Part shown: in pieces, positions 50,791 through 60,495 of the stretch | Layout of the letters: every line of letters starts with the position of its first letter | Numbering within the stretch: the stretch's first letter is position 1 | Assembly: GCF_028473145.1 (NCBI RefSeq) | Contig: NZ_CP092370.1 | Coordinates: forward strand, 1,860,001-1,924,000 | Reading direction: 5' to 3' | Length of the DNA: 64,000 nt | Source: Flavobacterium sp. CBA20B-1 | GTDB taxonomy: Bacteria; Bacteroidota; Bacteroidia; Flavobacteriales; Flavobacteriaceae | Notes under the pieces: generated by a model | The model's database searches: none | Seen by the model: only the letters and a program-made list of their open reading frames with translations | What the model was told of the DNA's origin: nothing | Translations under genes and position numbers: made by a program

Positions 50791-52050
50791 CTATTTTTCA
50801 GGTTCATTTGTAGCGCTATTTTCAGAAGCTGCATCGCTGCCTTCTTCATGATTTTGCTGTTCGGTTTGCAATTCTTTTGGCAACTCACTATCTTTTGGTT
50901 TCTTTCGATAAAGGTATCTGTTGTAATATTTTTCGAAAAGAGGTGTTGAAGCGTTGTCTTCGCCTAAAACAAATCCATAGGGGCGCAATCCTTCCACATT
51001 ATCAAAAATAATTTTTAATATGGCCAAAATAGGAATCGCTAAAAACATACCCGCAATTCCCCAAATTGATTCGGCAATTACGATTCCAAATAAAACCACA
51101 AAAGAGTTTAGTGCTACTTTTGAACCGATTATTTTAGGTGTAATGATGTTTCCATCGATCGAATTCACCACAATTACCGCTACAATCACCCACAAAGCTT
51201 GAATGGGTTCGCCAGTTGCCAAGGTTACAATAGCTGCTAGGACTGTTGCAGTGAAAATTCCTATATAAGGTATCAAGTTCAAAACTCCGCACAAAACGGC
51301 AAACAGCAATGCATATTTAATTCCAATAATACTGTATGCAATAAACATGAGCGCCGATATGGCAATTACCTGTATCAACAATCCAAAAATGTACTGTTTA
51401 ATGATTGATTGAATTTCGGTGACTACTTCTTTTACTTTTTTATTGTATTTGGGTGGAAAACTCCAGATTAAAAACTTCACCAAATGGCTTCGGTACAATA
51501 AAAAGAAGAAAATTGCCAAAAACACAAATGTAGAGGAAGCCAGCATTGATGTTACCGATGTTACTGCTGTGCCCACCACTCCTGATCCCCGTTTTAAAAC
51601 TTCTTCGGCATTTTTTTCGATATAATTGATTTGTTCTTCTTCTGAAACTCCAAAGCGATCATACACAAACGTTTGCGCTTTATGAAACAAATCGGTAATT
51701 TGTTCTTGAAACTCTGGTAAATCTTCGGTGAATTGCGCCATTTGCGTGCCTATAAAATAAATCACGCCCAAAACTGCTAAACTAAACAATATGGGTGATA
51801 CCAAGGACGATAAAATCCGAGGAAATTTTAATTTCCGCTCTTGAAAATTGGCCAATGGCAACAGCAGCATAGATACCAAAAAACCAATTACCAAAGGTAC
51901 TAAAACCGATTTTCCCAGAATACAAATATACACAATAGCGATTAAACTAAACAAAACACAAGCCAACCGAATTACAAAAGCAACTTTTTGTTTGGGTGGT
52001 TCGTTTGTATAGGCAAAATGGTCGTTTTCTTCGTGATTTTCTTTTTTCAT
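50791..52050 (-). CDS. AI-2E-family membrane transporter
   Basis: 419 aa, PF01594 family. Eight membrane segments (such as LACVLFSLIAIVYICILGKS, FVFLAIFFFLLYRSHLVKFL, YALLFAVLCGVLNLIPYIGI, SFVVLFGIVIAESIWGIAGM), with the family motif GVLNLIPYIGIF and GNIITPKIIGSKVALNSFVV. A charged C-terminal tail ends SENSATNEPEK. The family includes TqsA and Na+/H+ antiporter relatives; the substrate cannot be told. It starts 8 nt after the CoA-transferase stop, so it shares a transcript with scoA-scoB. Confidence 0.9.
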   Translation of the reverse strand: MKKENHEENDHFAYTNEPPKQKVAFVIRLACVLFSLIAIVYICILGKSVLVPLVIGFLVSMLLLPLANFQERKLKFPRILSSLVSPILFSLAVLGVIYFIGTQMAQFTEDLPEFQEQITDLFHKAQTFVYDRFGVSEEEQINYIEKNAEEVLKRGSGVVGTAVTSVTSMLASSTFVFLAIFFFLLYRSHLVKFLIWSFPPKYNKKVKEVVTEIQSIIKQYIFGLLIQVIAISALMFIAYSIIGIKYALLFAVLCGVLNLIPYIGIFTATVLAAIVTLATGEPIQALWVIVAVIVVNSIDGNIITPKIIGSKVALNSFVVLFGIVIAESIWGIAGMFLAIPILAILKIIFDNVEGLRPYGFVLGEDNASTPLFEKYYNRYLYRKKPKDSELPKELQTEQQNHEEGSDAASENSATNEPEK

Positions 52051-52058
52051 AGCTTTTA

Positions 52059-52715
52059 TTAAATAACCATTTCAGGAATTGTTCCTTCAATAATCAAGTT
52101 GGCTTCGGTTGCTTTCACGATATCTTCTACCGAAACGCCCGGAGCACGCTCTAAGAGTTTAAAACCGTTTGGTGTTACTTCTAAAACAGCCAATTCGGTT
52201 ACCACTTTTTTTACACAACCAACACCTGTGAGTGGTAGTGTACATTTTTTTAATATTTTTGATTCACCGGCTTTGTTCACGTGCATCATGGCTACGATGA
52301 TGTTTTCTGCCGAAGCAACCAAATCCATAGCTCCGCCCATACCTTTTACCATTTTTCCGGGTATTTTCCAATTGGCAATATCTCCGTTTTCAGAAACTTC
52401 CATTGCTCCTAAAATGGTTAAATCTACATGTTGCGAGCGAATCATACCAAAACTTGTAGCCGAATCAAAAAAAACAGCTCCTGGCAAAGTAGTGATTGTT
52501 TGTTTACCTGCGTTGATGATGTCTGCGTCTTCTTCTCCTTCAAAAGGGAAAGGCCCCATGCCCAACACACCATTTTCTGATTGAAATTCTACATTCATGC
52601 CATCAGGAACATAATTTGCAACCAATGTGGGAATTCCGATTCCTAAATTCACGTAATATCCGTCTTGCAATTCTTTAGCAATTCGCTTTGCAATTCCAAT
52701 TTTATCTAATGCCAT
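52059..52715 (-). CDS. scoB: 3-oxoacid CoA-transferase subunit B
   Basis: 218 aa. The catalytic glutamate lies in [20 protein letters not shown], and family motifs [20 protein letters not shown] and [20 protein letters not shown] are clear. With subunit A it moves CoA from succinyl-CoA to acetoacetate or related 3-oxoacids, in ketone-body or branched-chain acid use. It begins 2 nt after scoA stops. Length and motifs are complete. Confidence 0.94.
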   Translation of the reverse strand: MALDKIGIAKRIAKELQDGYYVNLGIGIPTLVANYVPDGMNVEFQSENGVLGMGPFPFEGEEDADIINAGKQTITTLPGAVFFDSATSFGMIRSQHVDLTILGAMEVSENGDIANWKIPGKMVKGMGGAMDLVASAENIIVAMMHVNKAGESKILKKCTLPLTGVGCVKKVVTELAVLEVTPNGFKLLERAPGVSVEDIVKATEANLIIEGTIPEMVI

Positions 52716-52717
52716 AA

Positions 52718-53419
52718 TTAATCTCTTTTGCGTACAGTTCGTTGTTCAATTCTTTTTTCGTAGTTCGCTCCTTGAAAAATGCGTTTTACATAAATCCCCG
52801 GAATGTGTATTTGGTTTGGATCCAATTCGCCAGCGGGTACCAATTCTTCTACTTCGGCAATGGTAATTTTGCCGGCACCTGCCATACACGCATTGAAATT
52901 ACGGGCAGTGCCTCTGAAAATTAAATTTCCGGCTTCATCGCCTTTCCATGCTTTTACGATGGCAAAATCGGCTTGATAAGCTTCTTCCATTACATACATT
53001 TTTCCATTGAATTCACGTGTTTCTTTACCTTCGGCCACTTCTGTTCCGTAACCAGCTGGCGTAAAAAATGCGGGAATACCTGCTTGAGCAGCTCGGCATT
53101 TTTCAGCCAATGTGCCTTGAGGTGTGAGTTCAACGTCTAACTCGCCACTTAGCATTTGGCGTTCAAATTCGGCATTTTCGCCCACGTATGATGCAATCAT
53201 TTTTTTTACCTGACGTTTTTGCAACAGCAAGCCTAATCCAAAATCGTCAACACCTGCATTATTTGAAATACAAGTTAAACCTGTTACGTTCTTGCGAACC
53301 AGTTCGGCAATGGAATTTTCCGGGATTCCACTTAAGCCAAATCCTCCAACCATAATGGTTTGATTATCTTGCACATCGTGTAACGCTTCTTGTGCATTTG
53401 CAACCTTTTTATTAATCAT
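52718..53419 (-). CDS. scoA: 3-oxoacid CoA-transferase subunit A
   Basis: 233 aa. The family glycine-rich motif is [20 protein letters not shown]; further on [40 protein letters not shown] and [14 protein letters not shown] [20 protein letters not shown] are diagnostic. It pairs with subunit B downstream. Precursor of the two-subunit enzyme; alternatively the pair could be annotated as acetate CoA-transferase AtoDA, but the sequence style is that of succinyl-CoA:3-ketoacid CoA-transferase. Confidence 0.94.
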   Translation of the reverse strand: MINKKVANAQEALHDVQDNQTIMVGGFGLSGIPENSIAELVRKNVTGLTCISNNAGVDDFGLGLLLQKRQVKKMIASYVGENAEFERQMLSGELDVELTPQGTLAEKCRAAQAGIPAFFTPAGYGTEVAEGKETREFNGKMYVMEEAYQADFAIVKAWKGDEAGNLIFRGTARNFNACMAGAGKITIAEVEELVPAGELDPNQIHIPGIYVKRIFQGANYEKRIEQRTVRKRD

Positions 53420-53655
53420 AATTTTTTAGATTGTTTGTGGTATAAAAATAGGGAAAAAGATGCCGTTTCGCAACAACTAACCATCTTTTTTGAAATTTTA
53501 TTAATTGTTGGTTCTATTTCTATTTAAAAGAAATTTTATTGGTTTGTTCATGACAGCAAAGAATGTATCAAACACCTTCTAGATACTGAATCTTCTGAAA
53601 TAAAAGCAATGTTCTTTTTCTTGAATTTGTCGTTTGAGCTGTAAAGCAAAATCAC
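53420..53655. other. Spacer after the polysaccharide operon, no gene seen
   Basis: 236 nt between scoA and the end of the polysaccharide operon. AT-rich; I see no ORF, terminator or repeat that I would defend. Confidence 0.4.
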
Positions 53656-54747
53656 TTAGTACTGCTTATTGTTGGTGTGCTTCTCTACAAATGCAATAAT
53701 TTGTTTTTCAAATTGTTCCGCAGAAAATTGTTGTGCATGTTCATGTATGGCTTGGTAGTTCCAATCTTTAGTTTCGAATGTTGCAATGCATGCGTTTAAA
53801 GCTTGTGCACTTTGCTCTTTAAAAAACAACCCGGTTTGATGGTTGAGTACTGTTTCTGTAATCCCCCCTTTTTCATAACAAATGACAGGCGTGCCACAGG
53901 AGTTGGCTTCAATTGCTGCAATACCAAATCCTTCTACACCCATTTGTATGAGTGCTTTGGCATTTTGTAAATAGTGCGATAAAACGGCTGCGTTTTGAAA
54001 TCCCAAAAATTCAATCTGTGAAGAAACAGCTTTACTTTTTAAATGATTCAACTGATCGCCATCGCCAATTACGATTAGCCTTTTTCCATTTGTATTGAAT
54101 GCTTCAATCACTAAATCAAAGCGTTTTATCGTTGCTATTCTGCCTGCAATCACGTAAAAATCTTGCTTAATAGTTTTAAGAGGAAAAGCACTTAGGTTTA
54201 CGGGCGGGTAAATTACCGTGGCTTTGCGTTGATAATTTAGCTGCACCCAATTTTGCACAAATTTAGAATTGCAAATAATAAAATCGGGGTTTTGCGCTTG
54301 TTTAAAGTCCCATTTTCTAAATATGGGTAAGAGCCATTTTATTAAAGGATAGGCTTTTTTAAAATACAAAGGTGCATCTTGCCAAATATAATTAGAATTA
54401 GGAGCCTGAAAATAGCTGATATGAATTTGGTTTTTATTGGTTTTTTGAACACCTTTTGCTACGGAATGTGAGCTGGAAATAATTAAATCTACATCATTTG
54501 AAATCATTATTTTCTTTATTCCGAAAAAAAAGAAAGGGTAAGAGAAGCGAAATTTTTTTCCTAAAACCTGCAAGAAGGTAGTTCTTATTTTTTGCTGTTT
54601 TGGAAACATTTGTTTTAACGCAGCTGTTTGCATTACATTTACTAAAGCATGCACTTCATGGAACTGCAACGCGTGTTCTAATGCTTGAATTACTTTTTCG
54701 GCACCTCCATATTTATCTAACCAATCTACTACTAATGCTTTTTTCAA
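53656..54747 (-). CDS. Glycosyltransferase family 4
   Basis: 363 aa, GT-B fold. N-terminal domain opens KKALVVDWLDKYGGAEKVIQ; C-terminal nucleotide-sugar domain has FYVIAGRIATIKRFDLVIEA and the E-x7-E motif EGFGIAAIEANSCGTPVICY. A G6 run sits in the EKGGITETV codons. It adds a sugar in building a surface polysaccharide. It overlaps the upstream polymerase-like gene by 35 nt and is the last gene of the operon. Confidence 0.9.
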   Translation of the reverse strand: MKKALVVDWLDKYGGAEKVIQALEHALQFHEVHALVNVMQTAALKQMFPKQQKIRTTFLQVLGKKFRFSYPFFFFGIKKIMISNDVDLIISSSHSVAKGVQKTNKNQIHISYFQAPNSNYIWQDAPLYFKKAYPLIKWLLPIFRKWDFKQAQNPDFIICNSKFVQNWVQLNYQRKATVIYPPVNLSAFPLKTIKQDFYVIAGRIATIKRFDLVIEAFNTNGKRLIVIGDGDQLNHLKSKAVSSQIEFLGFQNAAVLSHYLQNAKALIQMGVEGFGIAAIEANSCGTPVICYEKGGITETVLNHQTGLFFKEQSAQALNACIATFETKDWNYQAIHEHAQQFSAEQFEKQIIAFVEKHTNNKQY

Positions 54748-55951
54748 GAGTATTTATTTTATAGATTACAAAAATAGTATTTAATAAGGAAATAAATACA
54801 ACGCCTATTTGCCGGTCTAAAATATTCTCGGTTAAAAAACTTATGGCTACAATTAGCAAAAAAGTTTGATACAAAACCGAAGAATTGGGGAAAAAATAGA
54901 GCAACATCCAAACGAATAATATCAACCCTAAAATTCCGAATTTAAGCAGTTGGTCTAAATACTGATTGTGGGTGTTGTAGGTAACTTTTTTAAAATCTTC
55001 ATAGGATTTGTACGAAAAACCATCATAGCATTTGTTTAATTGTTCTTGCACCTTATCTGCACCAACACCCAACAGCCAATTATTTGCGATTAAGTGCGTG
55101 GCACAATGCCAAATTCCGTATCTGTAATTTACCTCATGGGGCTTTTGCTTATGATTTGGCAGTATCCATTCTTTTTCAACTACTTTTATATAGCGCTCTT
55201 TTATGGGAGAAAACCACAACAAAGCCCATGCAACCAAGGGTAAAATCATCAAAACACTCCACTTTACTCGTGTTTTTTTTATGGATTTAAAAAGGATGAA
55301 CAACAAGCCTATTAAATAGCAAACCAATGCCATTCGTGCTGAATAGATATAAGCCGAAAATAACAAAAAGCTCACTCCAAAAAGGTTTAAAACGCTTATT
55401 TTTTTAGCATCAACTATTTTATGAGTAAGCCACAAAGCCGCAAAAATAGTTAGTAACCCTAAATATGGTAAATGCAAAGTTGTTGCTTCGTGGAACATAT
55501 TTCTAAAAATAGGGTGGTAAAAATCGTTTTGTTTCCAAGCTTTGTTCCAGCCAAAATTAAACAATTGATTCCATCCTAAACCATTCAAAATAAAAACCGA
55601 CAGAGTATAAAGCAGTCCAAAAGTCTGTATAAACTTTTTGGTAATAAGTTGCTTATTTACAAGAAACCCCAACGGAAAAATTAGAAAAGGTAAACTTTTT
55701 ATGATTGATTTGCTAAGCTCTTTAAAATCAGTAGTAAATGGAATGTACAACAAATACATTATACAGAAAAAAGAAAGAATAAGAAAGGTGAATGTGTGTA
55801 GTTTTAAAAATGTAAACGTGTTGTTCTTCCACGCATTAGCCATTGCCAAAACAAACCAAATGATCATTAACAGCGAAAAATGATTCAGTTTAAGCAAAGG
55901 AAACAGTCCCAAGGCGCAAGTACATGCATAAAAAATTTTAGCTAAACGCAT
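54713..55951 (-). CDS. O-antigen ligase/polymerase-family membrane protein
   Basis: 412 aa with about ten membrane helices and the Wzy_C-type (PF04932) periplasmic loop: ANNWLLGVGADKVQEQLNK, followed by NTHNQYLDQLLKFGILGLIL. That HN..YL..L...G motif is shared by O-antigen ligases (WaaL) and polymerases (Wzy). Since another polymerase-like protein is encoded two genes away, one probably ligates and the other polymerises. It overlaps neighbours on both sides. Confidence 0.85.
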   Translation of the reverse strand: MRLAKIFYACTCALGLFPLLKLNHFSLLMIIWFVLAMANAWKNNTFTFLKLHTFTFLILSFFCIMYLLYIPFTTDFKELSKSIIKSLPFLIFPLGFLVNKQLITKKFIQTFGLLYTLSVFILNGLGWNQLFNFGWNKAWKQNDFYHPIFRNMFHEATTLHLPYLGLLTIFAALWLTHKIVDAKKISVLNLFGVSFLLFSAYIYSARMALVCYLIGLLFILFKSIKKTRVKWSVLMILPLVAWALLWFSPIKERYIKVVEKEWILPNHKQKPHEVNYRYGIWHCATHLIANNWLLGVGADKVQEQLNKCYDGFSYKSYEDFKKVTYNTHNQYLDQLLKFGILGLILFVWMLLYFFPNSSVLYQTFLLIVAISFLTENILDRQIGVVFISLLNTIFVIYKINTLEKSISSRLVR

Positions 55952-57071
55952 CTAATTCATTTTTTAAAATATGAAGATAGTTAGTTTCTTTTAAATAAGC
56001 TTGTGCACAAAGTGTTTTGTTTAGGGCTTGTTCGGGGTTTTGAAGTACGTTTATGATTTGTTGCTTAAACGCGGCGGCTGTTTCTGCATGAAAAAACATT
56101 TCATCTGTTAAACCTATGCCTTCTGCACCAATGGATGTACTTACCAATGGAATTCCATTAACCAAAGCATTTACCGATTTTACCTTTACGCCACTGCCAT
56201 GAAACATTGGGTTTACAAACACATTCGCTTTTTGGTAATACTCTTTTAAACAAGGTGTATTTACAATAAAAGATACGTTTGCCAAATTACTGTATTTTCT
56301 CTGCACCTCTTGATGGTTTTCTTTTAATGAACCAACGATATAAAAATGATAATTGGGTAGTTCCTTTTGCAATAATGGATGCACGTTTTTTAAAAACCAA
56401 TCCAATCCAAAAATATTATTTTGCATAAAAAGCGAACCCATAAAAACCACATTGTTTCCTGTCTTTTTGGTTGGATGTATGAAATTTTCATTGATAGGAA
56501 ACGGCATAAACGTGCTCTTTTCCAGTAAATTTACTTGTGTTAAATCGTCTTTTGAAATAAACCACAGTTTATTTACTTTACTAAAAACCAAATTGGACAG
56601 TTGCTTTATTTTCGATGCTTCGATTTTGTAATAACATTTCTCTTTAAGGCTAGTTGCACTTTCCCCAAGTACCTTAAAATAATGATGCTCGATATTATGA
56701 ACCCGAACCACACTGTTTTTATATGATACCGACCGATTTAATAAAAACGGCCAGCAAAATTCGCTCTCTAAGATAATTAAATCATATGATTGATGAACTT
56801 GAATATTTTTTAATGCCTTGCGACTAAGCATTTGCAGGGGTTGGTTGCTGAATAGTTGGTACAGTTTATTTTGCCTGCGCGCAAAAAAGAATCGCTTGGT
56901 GTACAATGCCATTTCATCTATTTGCTCTTTTGTAGGGTTGATCTTGTCGGTGGCAATTAAATCAACTTCATGCCCCAATGCGTGCAACCCTTTTATTCGT
57001 TCCCAAATATCAATAGCTCCTCCAAAAATGGGCGGGAAAGGTATAAATCCACTAACTACTGCTATCTTCAT
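55938..57071 (-). CDS. Glycosyltransferase family 4 (second)
   Basis: 377 aa from the ATG at 57071 (MKIAVVSGFIPFPPIFGGAI); the longer reading from 57104 adds 11 residues and is less typical. GT-B fold: LHALGHEVDLIATDKINPTK, VRVHNIEHHYFKV, NNVVFMGSLFMQNNIFGLDW and the C-terminal GSGVKVKSVNALVNGIPLVS where the second catalytic motif lies. It overlaps the downstream polymerase by 14 nt and the upstream one by 20 nt. Acceptor unknown. Confidence 0.88.
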   Translation of the reverse strand: MKIAVVSGFIPFPPIFGGAIDIWERIKGLHALGHEVDLIATDKINPTKEQIDEMALYTKRFFFARRQNKLYQLFSNQPLQMLSRKALKNIQVHQSYDLIILESEFCWPFLLNRSVSYKNSVVRVHNIEHHYFKVLGESATSLKEKCYYKIEASKIKQLSNLVFSKVNKLWFISKDDLTQVNLLEKSTFMPFPINENFIHPTKKTGNNVVFMGSLFMQNNIFGLDWFLKNVHPLLQKELPNYHFYIVGSLKENHQEVQRKYSNLANVSFIVNTPCLKEYYQKANVFVNPMFHGSGVKVKSVNALVNGIPLVSTSIGAEGIGLTDEMFFHAETAAAFKQQIINVLQNPEQALNKTLCAQAYLKETNYLHILKNELDAFS

Positions 57072-58368
57072 TTTTGTTTGAATTGTATTTGTACTCAAAA
57101 ACATTGGTCAATGCCAAAAAAATCCATACATCATATTTCACGTGATAAGTGATATAAATTACACCGGCCATAATGGTGAATGCTAATGGAATCTTTAAAA
57201 AATAAAAATCAATATTTTTAATTTTATTCAGGTTAAAATAACGCTTTATAAAGAATTGGTAAAAGAAAATTAAGAAAAATATTCCTCCGTACATCAATTC
57301 ATCAAAAAAAGCAGTCTTGGTTGATAGCGCTTTTGTAGTTGATAAATATCCGCGAACTTCTTGTAAATTAAATTCATCAACTATACTCGATTCTAAAATG
57401 TATTCTAAAACCTGTGGAAAATAGGTAACAAAACCACTCCACCCCACTCCAATCGGACATAGCACAAATAGCAACAACGAAGCCGTTATTGAAGAAAAAC
57501 GGGTGCCGAAGGTTCCACTTGTTGTAATTTGCTCTATAATAATTTCGCGCAGAACAAAGCCTAAGAACCCGCCTACCGCAACGGTGATTATTAAAGTTAT
57601 GATAAAAATATTCCGCAAATATTTATTGCGTTTTAAATAGGCCAATGTTAATGGAAGTACAGAAATTAACACTAAAAGCAGAAATCCTTTGGACTGACTT
57701 ACAAATGCATAAGAAAAAAACAAAAAAGCACTTTGAAAATAAACCAACCAGCGCCAAACCCCTTTTATTTTTAAATAGTGAATTAAAAAAACGGGTAAAA
57801 ACATAAAAATTACCAGAATGGTTCCTGTCCAGCTTTCTTCGGGAGTTAATAACCGTACGCGCCAATATTTCTCAGGCAATGTATGAAACAGCGGAAAAAA
57901 GGCTTTTGGATTACCTAGGTAATAGATTTCTAAAGCAATAAACGCCACCAAAAAAAGTTGTGTGAGATAAACCGCAGAAAATAAATTATTTAACGAATGA
58001 AAGTTATTGCTTAAGTACGAATAAAAAAACTGATAAGTAATGAGTATTACAATAGGATAAACACTCATTTTCAATGTTTTTAGGATAATATTTTCCTCTA
58101 AAATAACAAATGTTTCATAATGAATGTAAGTAACAGTTATAAAAACAACCGATATAAGGAAGCAATAGAGCAAAAACTTGATAAAGGCTTCTACATACTT
58201 GCTTACAATAATATGTTTGTTTGAAAGGATATAAGCAAGCATAAAAGGCGATAGCAACACAATGGGCGATCTACCAATTTCGCCCACATAGTTGTATAAA
58301 GGAAAATCTTGGTAAATAGCTGCAAAAAACACTATTAAATATATAATTACTTGCTTATTTAAGGTCAT
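57052..58368 (-). CDS. O-antigen polymerase-like membrane protein (Wzy-type)
   Basis: 438 aa, about 11 to 12 membrane helices, no soluble domain. Typical loops: YVGEIGRSPIVLLSPFMLAY at the start, SQSKGFLLLVLISVLPLTLA, PIGVGWSGFVTYFPQVLEYI and the last periplasmic loop around STKALSTKTAFFDELMYGG. It probably joins repeat units in the Wzx/Wzy pathway, together with the flippase two genes upstream. The family is very diverse, so the exact activity is inferred from context. Confidence 0.78.
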   Translation of the reverse strand: MTLNKQVIIYLIVFFAAIYQDFPLYNYVGEIGRSPIVLLSPFMLAYILSNKHIIVSKYVEAFIKFLLYCFLISVVFITVTYIHYETFVILEENIILKTLKMSVYPIVILITYQFFYSYLSNNFHSLNNLFSAVYLTQLFLVAFIALEIYYLGNPKAFFPLFHTLPEKYWRVRLLTPEESWTGTILVIFMFLPVFLIHYLKIKGVWRWLVYFQSAFLFFSYAFVSQSKGFLLLVLISVLPLTLAYLKRNKYLRNIFIITLIITVAVGGFLGFVLREIIIEQITTSGTFGTRFSSITASLLLFVLCPIGVGWSGFVTYFPQVLEYILESSIVDEFNLQEVRGYLSTTKALSTKTAFFDELMYGGIFFLIFFYQFFIKRYFNLNKIKNIDFYFLKIPLAFTIMAGVIYITYHVKYDVWIFLALTNVFEYKYNSNKNEDSSS

Positions 58369-59290
58369 TTATGGTTATTTTTAATAAAGCATTCGCTAAT
58401 TTAAACTTTCCTTTTCGCAATCGATTCAAAATAAGTAAAATACTTGAAAAATAAAATCGCATATTTAACCGATAGTGGTTTGCCACAAATTTTTTTCTGC
58501 TTTTAAACAATTCTATTTCAGAAAAATAGCTCTTTTCATTCTTGTATGATGATCCAATAGAAGCACCTTCTTTATGATATACCACGCTTTCTTCACACCA
58601 ATCAGCAATGAAGCCGAATTTTTTGGCGCTTTTCACCCAATCCAATTCTTCGTAGTATAAAAAATATGTTTCGTTTAGCAATCCCACTTTTTCAATAAAC
58701 AAACGGCTCACAAAGATTGCTGCCCCAATGGGATAATCAATCTTTGGCAATGATTTTTTCTGTGTATCTTTTGGTAAACCTTCCCCAACATGTTCACTGA
58801 TAAAATAGCGCTCATTGAATATTCCGCCTACCGCCTGAATGGTATCCGGCTGGTTAAAATACAATAATTTTGAACCTAAGATAGCGGTGGGATGTGCTTT
58901 ATGATAACTGAGTAATGCTTCTAAACTATTTGGTGTTACAACAGTGTCATTGTTTAAAATCCAAAGATAGGCACAATTTTTCTGCTGCAAACTAAACCTA
59001 ATCCCTATGTTATTTCCCGCAGCAAAACCCTGATTTTTTCTACTTTTTATAAGGATTAATTCTTCGTTTTGATACGTACTTTGGTTCTCTTCAATAAAAG
59101 AGATGCTGCGCAAATTATTTTCGAAAGCAAATTGTTGTAATAATTCAAAGTTGTTCATTGTTTCGGAATTATCCACAACAACAATTTTAAAACTACTGGC
59201 TGTTTGTAGCTGCAATAATGAATGGATACATGCCATAGTATCTGAAGCACCGTTGTAATTTAGCAAAACAATATATACTTCTTCTTTCAT
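58355..59290 (-). CDS. Glycosyltransferase family 2 (rhamnosyltransferase-like)
   Basis: 311 aa from ATG 59290 (MKEEVYIVLLNYNGASDTMA), chosen because the flippase stop and this start overlap as TAATG and because LLNYNG is the family opening; the reading from 59326 adds 12 residues. GT-A fold: FKIVVVDNSETMN, IKSRKNQGFAAGNNIGIRFS, CAYLWILNNDTVVTPNSLEA (the D-x-D-like metal site) and GAAIFVSRLFIEKVGLLNET, then YEELDWVKSAKKFGF. It transfers a sugar onto the growing repeat unit. Confidence 0.9.
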   Translation of the reverse strand: MKEEVYIVLLNYNGASDTMACIHSLLQLQTASSFKIVVVDNSETMNNFELLQQFAFENNLRSISFIEENQSTYQNEELILIKSRKNQGFAAGNNIGIRFSLQQKNCAYLWILNNDTVVTPNSLEALLSYHKAHPTAILGSKLLYFNQPDTIQAVGGIFNERYFISEHVGEGLPKDTQKKSLPKIDYPIGAAIFVSRLFIEKVGLLNETYFLYYEELDWVKSAKKFGFIADWCEESVVYHKEGASIGSSYKNEKSYFSEIELFKSRKKFVANHYRLNMRFYFSSILLILNRLRKGKFKLANALLKITINDLK

Positions 59291-60492
59291 TATTTTAAAT
59301 ATTTTGATCCTTTGGCAAACAAACACAATGTAATAAAAAGCTCTACTATATAAAGCGCTGCAAATGATCCACTTAAATTAAAAAAATAGGTCAACAAACC
59401 GACTGATAATAATGTTAATAAAAGTCCGCCTATTGATATGAATGCGATACTTATATTTTGTGAATTATAAATCAATGCTTGATAAAAGGGGATGTTTAAT
59501 GCAATAATTACAGGTAAAAAAAGTAAAAATCTACTTAAATGCAATCCTTTTTGAACGTTTTCTGGAACATTGAAATATTGGGTTACATAAGGCATTGCGA
59601 TAAAAATAAAAAGAGCTGACAGTGTTAATAAAAATACATTTAGAAAAAGCATTTTACTAACATAAGTCTTAGCTGCTTTCAAATTTTGTTGAGCTTCAAA
59701 GCAAAATCTTGGAAAAGTAACATTAAAAAAAACTCCCAAGTAACTGCGGTAAGCGGTTAAAAACAAATCAATCACTTTGTAAATACCCGAAGCGGTATTT
59801 CCTAAAAGGGCATCAATAATAAAAATGGGTGCTTGAGTGTACGCCGTAATGCTAAAGTTCGACAGTACAATTGCTTTATTCTGGTTCACAAACAGCCAGA
59901 CGCGTTTAATATTTGTGATTGTTTTCGGTATTTTAAAATAAAAAAAGGCATAAAACAAAGCGTTGCAAAAACCCAATAAGCCAACGATGTATATGTAATG
60001 CTGTGGTTGTTTTATAAATAAATACACCACCACTATGTAAATGATTTTTGTGGCTATGGTGATAAAGTTGATTATTTTAAAATTTTCATTTGCCTGATAC
60101 ACCCACAAAGGATTAAAATACCAAGCCAACATCCATGTTAATCCCCAATAAAAAGCGGTATCTGCGTTAAATAATACAAAACATATTATTAACAAAAGAG
60201 TTATAAAAACAGTGCAATACAGTCTAAATGTATAGTTTAAACCAATATATCTTTTTTTGTAATAGTATTTTAATCGATGCGCACTCAACTCTTTTACGCC
60301 CACTAAATTAGCACCAAACTCAATCAAAATACCAATAACAATGTATAAAGAAGTTGCAACACCAATTACACCCCATTTGGCAATACCAAAAATCGGAATC
60401 ACATAAAAGCCAACTAAAAACGGTGCCAGCAAACTTATAATTTGACTAGCACCATAGGTAAAAAGATTTTGTATTGATTGAGTTTTATTCAA
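59290..60492 (-). CDS. Wzx-type oligosaccharide flippase
   Basis: 400 aa, about 12 membrane helices, MATE/MOP-like. Start QSIQNLFTYGASQIISLLAP and FLVGFYVIPIFGIAKWGVIG is typical; TAYTQAPIFIIDALLGNTAS and GIYKVIDLFLTAYRSYLGVF mark the second half. It flips lipid-linked repeat units to the periplasm. It overlaps the GT2 start and follows the chain-length gene by 3 nt. Confidence 0.9.
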   Translation of the reverse strand: MNKTQSIQNLFTYGASQIISLLAPFLVGFYVIPIFGIAKWGVIGVATSLYIVIGILIEFGANLVGVKELSAHRLKYYYKKRYIGLNYTFRLYCTVFITLLLIICFVLFNADTAFYWGLTWMLAWYFNPLWVYQANENFKIINFITIATKIIYIVVVYLFIKQPQHYIYIVGLLGFCNALFYAFFYFKIPKTITNIKRVWLFVNQNKAIVLSNFSITAYTQAPIFIIDALLGNTASGIYKVIDLFLTAYRSYLGVFFNVTFPRFCFEAQQNLKAAKTYVSKMLFLNVFLLTLSALFIFIAMPYVTQYFNVPENVQKGLHLSRFLLFLPVIIALNIPFYQALIYNSQNISIAFISIGGLLLTLLSVGLLTYFFNLSGSFAALYIVELFITLCLFAKGSKYLK

Positions 60493-60495
60493 AAA

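Noticed and set aside
53873..53878. G6 run in the GT4 gene as a phase switch
   Set aside because: Six bases is too short for frequent slippage, and the gene is in frame with no stop abutting.
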